Source: Podospora pseudoanserina
Lineage: Eukaryota > Ascomycota > Sordariomycetes > Sordariales > Podosporaceae
DNA: 64,000 nucleotides
Assembly: GCF_035222485.1 (NCBI RefSeq)
Contig: NC_085920.1
Span: 6,014,001 to 6,078,000, forward strand
Direction of reading: 5' to 3'
Shown here: in pieces, positions 36,925-48,851 of the stretch
Layout of the letters: every line of letters begins with the position of its first letter
Position numbering within the stretch: position 1 is the stretch's first letter
Program-made: the position numbers and the translations under genes
The notes under the pieces: model-generated
The model's database searches: none
Told to the model about the DNA's origin: nothing
Seen by the model: the letters and a program-made list of their open reading frames with translations, nothing else

Positions 36925-37107
36925 TTGAGCCTGAGCGTGTGTCTCAGCGGTGGGAGACCCTTGGTCGGCAAGTCCCAAAAGGTTGGAGATGGAAGGCAAC
37001 GAGCATCTCGAGCCGTCATCCATTGGTGGTGATGGTGGAGGAATGTATCCATAGTGAATGCTTTGCTGAGGTGCAGCGTACTGGGTGGTGACCATTGTGC
37101 CTGCCAT
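36066..37107 (-). CDS. flbC: FlbC-like C2H2 conidiation transcription factor
   Basis: Predicted 328 residues from exons 37107-36451 and 36395-36066. The 55-bp intron has donor GTATGT and acceptor CGCAG, phase 0. Two C2H2 fingers sit near the C-terminus: YICPTCNKAFSRPSSLRIHSHSH, then the linker TGEKPFKCPVAGCGKAF, then the second pair of His in MKRHERGC. This finger pair with the RPSSLRIHSHSH helix is the hallmark of Aspergillus FlbC, a nuclear activator of asexual sporulation of about 350 residues. The N-terminal part is Pro/Ser-rich with a poly-Gln run of a dozen or so residues (DNA 36,891-36,926) and a tyrosine-rich stretch. The ATG at 37107 is the first in the frame. The gene stands alone between 7 kb and nearly 12 kb of gene-free DNA, which may hold extended regulatory sequence or long UTRs. 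Confidence 0.88.
36891..36926 (-). repeat. CAA/CAG tract encoding poly-Gln in the FlbC-like protein
   Basis: Interrupted trinucleotide repeat of CAA and CAG codons in the reading frame. The run may vary in length between strains and lies in the disordered activation-like region. Confidence 0.85.
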
Positions 37108-40100
37108 TTTGTTTTCTGGTGTGTGAAAATTTATCCCTTGTTGGTGGGGAAAGAGCGGTCTTGTCGTCGCAACTTGAAGCTTCAAAGCTTTGATCAAGTG
37201 TTCTTCTTGTGTGGCTGGAGTGGTCGAGGAGGTCGAGTATCGAGTGCCGGCTGGATATATTATGCGGTGGGTCTTGTCTTTGTCGACGACGAGTGATGTG
37301 ATGGTATGATATCAAAGATCAGGATGTCCAAGTCAGGTCGGTAATCCGGGAGTGAGAGGGGGGGTGTGGCGGTTTAAGTATGTGCATCACAGCAGAGGCT
37401 TGTTGACGTCGGGATGGGGAGGGCAGGGTGTTTTGTACCGTCAGATCTCCCGGCGGTACATCCATGGAGACTGTATGAATGATCAAGCGCAAATCCACCA
37501 GCATCCACAAGTTGATCCCCGGACCAAGGCGGCCAGTGAGTGTTGTCACAAAGTGGGTGGGTCGGCCTTGGGGTGCTGTGCCAGGCCAGGGATCAGGGCA
37601 TGGGGCCGATGGTGATCAGAGGGGTCTCCCCCGTTGTCGCCGGGACCCCCAGTCCGGTACGTACCTCAGACTCGAAATGCTCGATACCCTTCAGAGCATG
37701 TCACCCGTGCACCCATCCGTCCAATTCCATAGAGTTATAACGCCTCATGTTATATGTTCATACGGGGCTCTGACTGCCTCATTGTGCATTGGCGCTAGGT
37801 GCCCATCTCTTCTGCCTGGCTGTGCCTATTATTCTCCTTCACAACCTTGGTCAGTGTTTTATTACCTACACTATCAAAAAATAGGCCGACTCTCTTCACT
37901 TCATCCTTCAAGAAGGATGCTCTCGAGGTAAGGTCCAGCCAGTGTCATTGCATGACCAGGTTCCGTAGATAGGTACATATCTCACATTGTGTGCGTGCCG
38001 TAGTTACCCAAGGTCGGTTATGACTGGCTGTCTTTTTTCTACTGTACCAAACTGCCAGCCGGGCGCTACACAACAACGGGTCGGAAGGTCCCAGGAGGGG
38101 TCTGAATGATATGATTGCCATTGATCTGCCGAGTCCAAACGTCTGAGGCTCATGCACAGAGGCTGGTCATTCGACTGGCGAAACCAGTGCTTTGCTATGC
38201 ATTCCGAAGTTTGCTGTTCACGGGTGTACAGTGTACTGTCTGTGTAATTACTCCAGGCTCAACTGGCGTCAACAATCTGAATGGCTTCTTCGTGCTACCA
38301 ACCTGACAGATCCTTTGACGAGGGTGGCATGGCAACCCAAAGAGCGGAGAGCGGTGCACACATTTGTGTGGCGCGTATGCTTCTCCGGTCTAACCCAAAG
38401 GGGGAGGGTGTCTTCACTTCTCCCACTTCCCACACCCATTTCGCTGGGCTCGTGCATCCTGCAAAGCCCGCGGCGCACTATCCCAAACAGGAACTTCCCC
38501 CCCGGCCCCAAATGCTTGGCTGTTGACGATGTTGAGTACGTACCGAACACCCTGGTCTGTCACGGACGCTTGGGCGTATGGGAGACAGGCCCCTGAGCCC
38601 GGACGCGTGAAACTTGAGACGAGCAGCGACTCCGGATCCTTGTGCCTGAGCTTGCACTGCGACCGGATTCTCGAGCTGATCTTATGCCGTTCATCGTTAC
38701 CGCCATGTCAACAGCCCTCTCGAAACACCAGTCTACTATGATTCGCATCGGCTGCTGTGCACATCGTGATGTCTGTCACCCGTGTTCCAGAACCCTCCCC
38801 AGGAGCCGTTGTGGGCGATCATGACATGTAAGTAAATATGCCACTCATCATAGACTCTTGATCTCACTGCCGTTAGTTGTCCTGCCCTGTATATGGGCCT
38901 GGAGGAGCATCGGTAAACTTCCTGCTGCGACCATCAGGCTCCGGTTTCCAAGATCGAGACTAGCAGACGATTAATGTGCTCAGTGGAACGGTACTGCAGA
39001 ACCAGACTCATCAGACCGCTCTTGCCATCAAGATGGCCACCCAACTTTGCAGACAGAGTTCCAGACTCCTGTCCAGGACGGAATGGATGGCGGTCATGCA
39101 GGGGCATTCCCAAGAACCGAACGTTTTGGACATATCGGCAGCCATGATCTGTGGCCCTACAGGCACAGCAGAGCAGATCTTTTGAGGGTGTGCCGACAGT
39201 CTCAGAGCCTTTTTGTTTCGCGTATTCTTTTGGATACTACTGTTGCGATCGCTTGAAGGACCTGCCCGGCTATCAACATGTTGGCCACCACATCCCGTAT
39301 GTGAATCGCATAAACCATGCAGTAGTATGTTTTAGTCAGCTCTTGTTGATACTGGTCGTCCTATACTGACGGGATGATATGGGCCGAGCACAGTATACAT
39401 GGCGCAGGGAATGACCCTGGCATAGACACCCCAGCGTGGAGCTTGGAGCATGTTTCTTGACGAGATATCGGGGGATTTCCAGAAACAAAGGCTAATCTCA
39501 AAAGATCCTTTCCAGTCGGGAATGGCGATAGCTTCTGGCATCAAGCCGAGATTTGCATCGGAGGCCAAGGGGATTTGATCTCCAGCGGAAGCGAGTCTTG
39601 AGAGCTGTCTGGGCCCTTGCCCTACCTACCTGTCTGGCGCTGCCGTTGTCATGTCTGGGATGCAGCAGGGGCTGCTGACAGATGGATCTTCCGCACTCTG
39701 TTGAAAATCCGGTACTCAAGTGCTCGGTGCACCTCTGGGGACGCTTGGTGTACGCTTTGGGCTATGGACTGGCCAGAACAGGCAGGGCGTCCAAAGGCAT
39801 GACAACGGGATGAAGTTTCCGAGGGTAGCGTTGGCAGTCTGTCACCGACCTTAAACCCCTCTGTAGGCGCTTGGGCTTCGAAGTTGACGATGGTAAGCTT
39901 CAAAACTTGGGATGACACTCGGGCACCGCCCTCGACAGCTGCAGCCACCCGCGATGAAGGTCCTCGTGGCAGTTTGGCTCTCTAGGGTTTCCTGATGTTT
40001 CGATCCTGTTGTGACTCTTTACCAGAAAGGGAGCCGTAGTCTGAACAGCTGATGTCGCGGGGTTGCTGAATAGGTAGTATTCGACGAGAATCCGTGTTTC

Positions 40101-43100
40101 GGGCAACAGCTTGGCAAGACACCGGACACAGGGCTTTCCGAAAGCTTCAAAACAGCCTTGGGTCCAGGGGCTCTTCTCAGGTAGGTGGACTTTTGGACTT
40201 TTGGATATGCCTTCAAAGTGGAATATCGTGTGGAATATCGTGTGCAAATAGAAGTTGCACAAGACCTCAGGCCGAAACCAGAAGGGCAAGAATTGCCCCG
40301 CATGTCGTCGTTGCTCCTTCCGAGACAACGAACATGATGTGTCACGGGAGGTTCATTCCATTCCCCACATTTTACGGGAGTCTGAACCTTATTTTCTTCA
40401 GCCACAGTTTGCAGAACAAGGTGTTCCTTTCTATTTGCCCTATCTTGCGGTAAATAATTTTGCACATGAATTGAACCCGACACTACGGCATCCGAGCTTG
40501 GGGTATTCTGCTGTGCCTCTTCATCCCATCACCACTGCCGCCATCCCCCGCCTTTTGACACCTTTGCATCTGAACAGTTCCCACTCTCCGGGAGCTTCGC
40601 CGCCGGGATCACGGTCGGCGGTTGGGTGAGGCGGTGCGGAGCCGGTACCCGCCCCGACCGGCCGACAACCCCGGCCAGACAGGTCCCACAAACGGCCACT
40701 AGATTCATTCAACGCCCGCTAAACTTCCACACTTGGACAGCCGAGTTCCAGGCCACCTCGCCGGCCAACTCTGCTGCAACTTGCGGCACGGAACCTTATC
40801 CCCCCATGTCTCTGTCTTGCTGTCATCGTTCATCAATCTTTCTGTCCGCCCCCCGTGCCGAGCCTCGAACGGATGGTGGGAGCGGTCCGGTCTCGCCAGC
40901 AGCTCGGTTGGCGAGAGTCGTCGTTTTTAATCATCGCCTGTCACTCTATTGATGATTAATATTAACGTTCCCGAGTTTTCGACGGCGGCAATCCCACGTC
41001 AAACCAGGATCGTGAGGCTAGCCGGCGCCCCGTGGAGGCCATCTTGACGGATTGGTTCAGGGACAGCCGTAAACGGAAACCGAGCCCATATTGCCTGACC
41101 TCCAGCGAGCAGCGCCCTGTGGCATCGCTGTGGTGCCGTGGGAGTCGCGTCCCAGCCACTGGAGTATTACCTCGATCCTACCGCCCGCCGCCCTCGTTTT
41201 GTGGTAACGGGCTGGAGTTTGCTGCTGGTGTGTGGTGAGGAGCGGTGGTACCTCGGGCACTCTTTGATTGCCTGCCTATATGATGGCTGCTATATACCAG
41301 GCTCTCCAGCACTTCTTCCAACAGCGGGGTTACATTCAGCGTTCCCTGGTGTTCCCTGGCTTGTGCTCAAGCTGTTGCTCCAGCTCCAGCCAGATGGACC
41401 GTCCAACGTCACACGCTGAACCTCTGCCCCCCCTGCGAGCAATACCGGTTCCCAGGCGGATATTATCCGACTTGCGGGCAGATCGACGTGGCGCACGTCT
41501 TGGTGCCCCTCGCTTAGCACAGTCAAAGGCATTGGTCCCTCTTTAGGAATGGTTGATGATCGACGAGCGTTTTCGACGTTTCTGGGCTCGGGGAATATGC
41601 CACGCTGCCCTCGCATGCCATCGTCATGGTCTTAACCAGCTTCCTCTTTGGGCCACCGCACCACCATCCACATCGTCATGAGGAGAGCTGCATCGCTGAC
41701 TTGATTGTCCGCCATTCGGGGCGATGCAACGTAGGCATCTGGAGCATGCCAGTGTACCGTTATTTTGTTTCCCTTTCGATGGCGGTGGCCTTGTTCTCGT
41801 CGTGCCCGCCTCCGAGTCAATAACGAGCGCTGCCATCGCTCCGGTCATATCACCGCCGCAGTATCGATAGAAGACGCCAGCTATCAGACCATGATGCTTA
41901 CTACGCCGCAGTATCCAGTTCCGCCTGCCTCTTCTGAAGCCCGAGCCACATCGCTTCGCTGAGTGTGGTAGACGAGATCTGGGTTCGGTCAGACAAATAG
42001 GTACAGCGGTCACTGTCTTTTATCACGAGCCAAGCTGCAGCACGATCCAGGCATGCTCGGCGGGCAAGCTAAAGGCTTTGTCATGCTTTGTTGAGAGTGT
42101 CTCTCCGTACCAGAATACCTGGATATCCGCCAAGGTAGAAGTCACCTCATTGCAGCCTTATTCCATCGAATATCTACGCCAGTAGTGACGAAAATATGTT
42201 GACACTTCAGCTTCCCAACGTTTGCCTTGCGTAGCTAAGCTCCATCATTTGAGACATAAACGGAGTCACCAGTGGTGCAGCCAGATACCTACGTTAGCAA
42301 TGACGACTGCACGAATTGTCGGGCTTGCTTCTACCAGTCACGACTGCAGCTCCGTCGCTAGAAGCTTGCCTCGCATGCAGAGAGCTCTTGAAGGCTGTTG
42401 GAGGTCGTCCCTATGATCTTCGGCTTCCCATGTCGATCAGCATGGTACCCATGCCTGACCTGAGCTTGATGGGAGGTGTGACGGCAACAGGGGAAATCAG
42501 CAAGTGCAACGTTCATCTGCTCCTCCACAGGCTTTTCATCCCTTCAGCCCGGATTGCTACCCAATCTAGTTTGGTGCACAACGGGGCAGCCCTGCATCTG
42601 CCAGGGTGTTATTATCGATCTCCCAGTACCAAACCTCTGGCAAACCAACCGCAAGGCAGGCTCTTGGAATTGTCCTTTGTCGCTGCTCAGGCGCGGGTAC
42701 AAAGTAGCGTACGTAGCCTACCAGCCCTTCTCGCCGCCTTTACCGCAGTATGGATGTCCTTCATGCATTTCACATTTGTGGCGTCCCGTCCTGTACCGCC
42801 ATAGCCGAATGCGAGTTGCAATTTACCACAACTCTGCCGCCGAGCAACCCCTCCTCCCCATATTATCGATATGATAGATATCAAGACCATCACAAAGCAA
42901 TTAGCGCGCCAAGGCCCCCAAGCTTTTGTTTAGAGCGCCAGGAAATGATATCTTTTAGACACGATATGACAAACTGAGCTCTGGTGCGAAGCTACTCCAA
43001 CACAACCTTACTTGTCTCCTGGCCTCTATCTAAGCACGATGCCCTCTGGCGCCAATGGAAGACTGGACCAAACCACAACGTAACGTCGTACTGAGTTGTG

Positions 43101-43221
43101 AGCCTAGTGAGCAGCGTCACTCAGTGTGGCGCAGACAGCTCAGGAAGCAGACAGGATCGTACTGTGCAAGCTCTGGAGGGATTGGCGTTATCTTCACTTC
43201 CGAAGACATATCTCGGTAGTG

Positions 43222-43253
<32 letters not shown>

Positions 43254-43254
43254 A
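43222..43254. repeat. T12-A21 homopolymer palindrome
   Basis: Twelve T directly followed by twenty-one A, giving a 24-base perfect palindrome. It resembles the tract at 31,028 on the other side of the FlbC-like gene. Confidence 0.85.
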
Positions 43255-46200
43255 TGGTGGAACAACTGGTACTGGTACTCGGGGGAATTTGCGGCCGAGA
43301 TTTCGTATCAAGGTCCCTCACGGTACCTTCACCTCACGCCTCTTGGGCCGCCCTAAGACGGAACATCGCTCGTGGTATCCGGTGGTTAGGGAAATTTCGC
43401 ACCTTGGCAACGCTTTGTTGGGTCACCGACGCACTACGGCTGGAGGAGAAGGAAGCGAGGCCGTTAGTGTGGCGGTTGGCGAGATCGTGCTCCGGCTGGC
43501 AGTGGCTGCTGACCCAGGCTGTATATCAGTGTGGTGACTGCGATCTTTGGGTCTTCGATATTGCGACCCTGAAAGCCTTTTATCTACGCCACACAACCGA
43601 GCTTCCGTCATGTCCAAAGCTCAAATAGGAAGCTCAGTAGCGAGACCACCACCAATTCAAGTTGCTAGCCGTCCTAGCCGTTGGATTATCACCAGTCCAC
43701 CAGCAGTGGAGGTGCCTCAGGGTACACTCGCGACTTGCTTCTGGCACCTCGTCGGTTTGGCTGGTGCAAGCGGGTCCTTCAGGACCTTCTCCCACACGTA
43801 TTCCGGAGAAAGAATGACGGAAACATCTCATGAAAGTGTGGAACGCGGGAGGATGGGCCTCGAGATATGGCCATTCTTAGCTCCCCAGCAACAGCATGCT
43901 TTTTCTGGCCTTGAAGCAACAGACTGTCTCGCGAAGCTTGCCGTTGGAGCCAGCGATGGGAGGACCGTTGCCTAGGAGCTTACTCGCTGATGGTACATCT
44001 GTCACCTGCATGTCGACGACGTCTTGCTGGCACCTCAACATCACGAGTTCCCAGGTTATCCATAGCGATCCCTGCGATCGAATACATTGGGGACCCGCAG
44101 ACGCACGTTTGCACCGCTCTGGCCATTCTCAGTATCTCTACTTGTGCACCTGGCAAAACTCACAGAAGGGTAGGCTGGAACAGATCTATCATCCATGTTG
44201 AGGCACAGAAAGGACAGTCCTTTCCGCCAACTAAGATGAAGCGCCGAATGTGATTCAGGACTATCGCAAAGAAGATGACGAGCTTGATACAAGTGGTCCG
44301 GCTTGTCTGTGTCTCGCTCCTCTGGTCGAACAAGCCCATGGTGACAGAGGAACCTTCACCTCTGGACCGGGCCTTTTTTTTTCTCGTGTCACCGTAATCC
44401 ACGCTCGAAGTTCCGGCTGGAACAGATGTGGAGTGATAGCTGATTCGGGAGATTGGATTTACTGAAGCATCGACAACACCAGAGAAAACTCATCGGCCAT
44501 ACGTACGTCCCTTGACCCTGGCACCGTGAGCCTACTGTCGTCGAATGAGCACGCGACGTCTCGTGTTCGCAACGTAAACATTACATTCGCGCCACAGGAG
44601 CAACGACGATGGTCTAGGCATGTGGTAACGAGCCAAAAGAACAATAGCCTGTGTATCACCCCGACGTCGGAAGAAGGCTCAATGAACACCACTGAACAAA
44701 CTCGGAGTCTGCACAGCTGGCGCGCAGTTGCTGCCAGCCTATATCCAAAGAAGAAAATCATCTTGCAGTAACCAACCAGACCCGATGCTACGCAACTCAG
44801 CCCTCCCTCCCCAATGCGGGAGTCGCACCGGCACTTGGACGGTCTTGTCATGGGCCTCCTGTGATCGCTGTTACCCTCGGGAGTGTCACTGTGGTCAGGG
44901 GTGAGCACACGCTGCCGGCTCTGGAAACGGAGACGGGGTTTCATTCTCCATGAAGATGACAGTCATTCCCGGCACTTTCATTTTGCAGAGAAGGCTACAA
45001 CTGACTGGGTTCTAGTGATTCAAGACTAAGGAAAGAATCAGTTCAATCGTACTTTTCTCACCAGCGACGTTGGCGTCGTTGGTCAAGACGCTTACGATTA
45101 AGCCTCAAGGTTTTACCTGTTTGGACTAGTCTCAACGTTCATTGGGCCAAATCAGGGCCGTTTTCTTGACCGTTGCAAGAAATGTCTCACTTTGTTTCCA
45201 TCGCTTCTGGGGCAGGCGTCAATCTCTAGTCTCCCCCAATCAAACCCCCCTGACGACAGAACAGCCGATCCTTTCTCCACTTTTCCCATCTTTTGATTAT
45301 TTCCCTTCTGGGCTCATTTTTTCATCTTCTCCTTCTCTCGGTGGCTGGGGAGAAGAGCTGGGGATCAAGATTCTGGCCAGCGCCAGTGCCACCCCCCTGC
45401 TGTTGCCCACTGGCAACTTGGAAACTGTGGCTGACACTTCCAGGTTCTTGACCCGCTGCCTAGCGTGAAAAAGAAAGCAAAGATCGTTCGATTATCTGCT
45501 GCCAACATCGAAAACGGCTTGGCTTGGGAAGAGACCCTGGAACATCGGGGGTTCCCCACGGACGCTTGTGAGTAGCTACACCCACGCAGTGCTTTTCACA
45601 TTCAGCACAAACTCGATGACCACAACTGGTTTTCTGTCATCTTGAGTTGCACTGCTGGCAAGGAAACAGCCATGATCGACACTTTTGAGCTCGTCTAGTG
45701 ACGTGAGGAGCCGGCGGTCGACAGACCTAACACATATCTTATACCTGGCAAACAGTCCACATCCAGACCTGTTGGGTACAGAACTGCATGATTGTTTGTG
45801 TTGCCCAAGGGACGGGCTGGCGAGACCCTGATGCATGGACAGCTAGATAGGCCTCCCTGTGCAGCAGGTGCATACTGTAGGTACGGAGGATATGAGGTCT
45901 ATCTGGTTGCTGTTGCTGCTGGACTCACCGTATTTCTGACATGATCGTGATGTACTCTGTGAGGGAGGGAAGAAGGGGGGGCACAGCTGCAAGCCTCTTG
46001 AGCCCAAACCCTGTTTATTCCACCCCCGCTCAATCACAAGACGGACTTTTTTCCGCTGGCCCTCGGTTTCCGATACGAGCTTGGAGAGGTGGCTTAGCAT
46101 ATGAATATGGGGGTTTATTTTGATGGTTTGATCATTGATATCAAGATTGGGTGGGGAGGGTTGTTGATGGCAGGTGGTTGTTATCTTTCTTGATGTGTAC

Positions 46201-46552
46201 AACATGCAGCAATCTATCAGGATGCCCTTGACATATAGAGGATGCAGGCCGGGATGAACACAACAGCAACAACAACAAGTCAGAAGTCATCAACGAGATT
46301 TCCACAAAGCCAGCGGCGGGCGGCAGATCGGCGCTCGCATGCCGGGGCGAGACAAGGGCAGCGACAGCCGAGACATGACAGGGGTTGTGAAAGGTCCATG
46401 GAATTCGATGCAACATGGGGTTTTTCTGGTCGTGGATCCCGCGGATCTTCTTTTTCTCTCTCATCAGTGAGTGGTGAAGTCGTTGGCTGCACGGCAGGGC
46501 CGTGAGATTAATCGCTCCTCTCGTCTCCTCATCCACTTTTTGTCATCACTTT

Positions 46553-46575
46553 CACACACACACACACACACACAC
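46553..46575. repeat. (CA)n microsatellite
   Basis: About eleven tandem CA units in gene-free sequence. Confidence 0.9.
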
Positions 46576-46833
46576 TCGTTGCTTTTCCACATGGCTGCTG
46601 CTGCAATGTTCTCGACGCCTCAATGAAAAGGGGGGTTACTGATGAGGGATTGGGGCTGGAACGCTGGGTGATCTACAGGATATCGATTTCTTTGGATTTT
46701 GATCGATATCACTATGCGCGGATGGTAGGTTGTGGCTTGAGAAGGGGATGGTACGGAGGAGATGGGTTTCATTCCTGCTGTTCTTGCTGCCCAAGTGTGA
46801 CGACACTGGACTTTGGATGATGAATATCCCTCG

Positions 46834-46865
46834 GTAGGTAGGTAGTGTCGGTAGGTAGGTAGGTT
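46834..46865. repeat. (GTAG)n short tandem repeats
   Basis: Two clusters of three to four GTAG/GGTA tetranucleotide copies separated by a few bases, in gene-free sequence. Confidence 0.75.
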
Positions 46866-47833
46866 GCATTATTACTCCCGCTGATGACTTTGATCGGTAG
46901 GTTTCAATCTAGATAAAGTGGCCATTTCATATCCAATATCCGTAGACGATATTGCACCCTGCCTGTTTGAACACGAGTCTGACGAATAGACGAGAAAAGA
47001 AAAAAAAAACCTGGCTAGAACCTTTTTCAAAGGTCCCAAAAGTACCGGGTCGGCCGCCCCCAAATTGGATCGCCCATCATCGTCATTATCGTTCGAGAAT
47101 CCACTCCTTTGATATGATGGGGAAGTGATTGGCGTGCATGTGTGTATGTACAGTACAAATCTATCGAGGTTCGGGACAAGACAAGAAACGACGATGATCA
47201 TGCCCCAAGCTCGGAAGTCTCATCCGAAGCTAATGTAACCTTTTGTGTGTCACCGTCGGAGTAGTGTATCTCTGCTAGATGACATATACAGCAAGTGATA
47301 CGTCAAGATCAACGGGCTTTTCTATCTGGGGAATCTAAAACTTGGGTTCTAGGATGTTCTCCAGAGTGGGAAAAGTGGTGGGCCAATAAATCCCGGATGG
47401 GGGTTAAGCTTGAAGGATAACGGTTACAACGCTTGGAGACGTCATTGTCGATCTTTGGGGATCTTTGACGGGGTTGGGTTCTGGATGAATGGGCGATTTT
47501 GAGGAAGTCTAGGTGGCATGGTGTGGTGGGAATGTGATGTATGTAAGCGGCCACACAGCAGTGAAGGGGGGAGCTGGTTTTGGAGGAACTTGGGGAAGGG
47601 GAAGTGAGAGCTAGACAAGGGAGTGGCGTAGGGATTGCGAGGAGCGAGGGTTGGCGGGTGGTCATGTGATTGTGGGTGAATTGGGGGTGATGTGGATTTT
47701 GGAAAGGGGGTGGGGGGGAGAGGAGAGTGTCAGCAAAGGGGATGTAAACATTGAGTGATATGCGGTCAGCGACACTGACAAAGTATGTATCTGAGCAGAA
47801 TGAAAGCCCAGTAAGAGGGCAAGTACTACTCAA

Positions 47834-47861
47834 CTTCTTCTTCTTCTTCTTCTTCTTCTTT
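47834..47861. repeat. (CTT)n microsatellite
   Basis: About nine tandem CTT units. The complementary AAG repeat produces a spurious poly-Lys frame on the minus strand. Confidence 0.9.
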
Positions 47862-48298
47862 GCCGATGTTCTACCTAGGTACGTCACATCATCAACATCA
47901 CTCACCTGTATTTCTGTTACCCATCCTCCCATTCTGTCCTCTCCTTGATAATACCTAAATGGCAAAGATGAAGATTCCCTAGACCACCTCTACAATCACA
48001 TCTGAATATAAAGGCTTGATACCCGTTTCCACTATTCCCTCGTTCGTTCCCATGATAGCTCGCTGAGGAGGCTTGGAACCTCCAATACCTGACAGGTGAA
48101 ATAGAGGGTAAATGCATATCTCAAAGGACCTCCTTTCGCTTTCCTGGCCACTCCCTGGCATCTAAAAATGCGTGGACCAGCCCAACCACAAACACTCAAA
48201 ACCCCATCAACATCAAAGAATGTACTTCTAACAGTATTCTCTACCTGTACCTGACCAATATATGCTAATGATGGCGATGAATGAGAGGTGTCTTTCCT

Positions 48299-48315
48299 CC
48301 CCCCCCCCCCCCCCC
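48299..48315. repeat. Poly-C run of 17 bases
   Basis: Uninterrupted run of C on the plus strand, in the region 3' of the NIMA-type kinase. On the strand of that gene it is a G17 run. Confidence 0.85.
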
Positions 48316-48851
48316 AAACTCCCAACTCCGCGTGTGCCCCTTTGAACGAGACTGCTATAGGTAAATTGACAACTGTGTAGTCCAAACAACCTTCATAAAC
48401 ACACCAAACACCCCACCATTTCCTCCCATTCCAAAAGAACGCCCTTTCGTTTCTTGCTCCTAGGAGATTGTTTCCTGAAATCATATCATCCAACATGTGT
48501 GCACCTCCCACAAAGAAAGCCCAACAGCAAAAGAAAAAACTCCAGACGCTCCATGCCACACCCCCTTGTTTTCTTCCCCCCTCCATCTCCTGTGAAATTC
48601 CGACAAAGGAAAGTGAAAAAAGCAATGTAAACGAGCGACTTGGGTATCAATCCACCTCTCCCCTCGGAATATACATAAACCAACACCCACACATCTACCC
48701 ACTCTCAGGAATTAATCCTCTATTCCATCCCCATTTCCACCAACCTCCCCACCCCCGCATTCAACACCGGCGGGAAATACCCATCGGCCTTGCCGCCATG
48801 CTTGCCCCCCGCCGCCGGGCAATTGTCAGTCGCCCTTCTGTCAAAAGCCTT

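Larger units (their letters stand above)
37108..48851. other. Gene-poor region, 11.7 kb, 5' of the FlbC-like gene
   Basis: No gene could be supported. Candidate frames at 42.3-42.8, 43.3-43.6, 44.5-44.9, 47.3-48.0 and 48.0-48.6 kb lack domains, and several are made of simple repeats. The last kilobase is the 3' flank of the NIMA kinase. Several microsatellites are listed separately. The part next to 37,107 must hold the promoter and leader of the FlbC-like gene. Confidence 0.5.

Noticed and set aside
42316-44944. Several open frames of 120-160 codons on both strands
   Set aside because: They overlap each other in different frames and directions, show no codon bias and contain no family motif.
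47309-47965. 218-codon minus-strand frame with a poly-Lys run
   Set aside because: The Lys run comes from the (CTT)n microsatellite, and the rest is low-complexity Ser/Pro/Thr without a domain.
48032-48625. 197-codon minus-strand frame behind the NIMA kinase
   Set aside because: It spans the G17 run and has no recognisable domain. It is probably 3' UTR or spacer.
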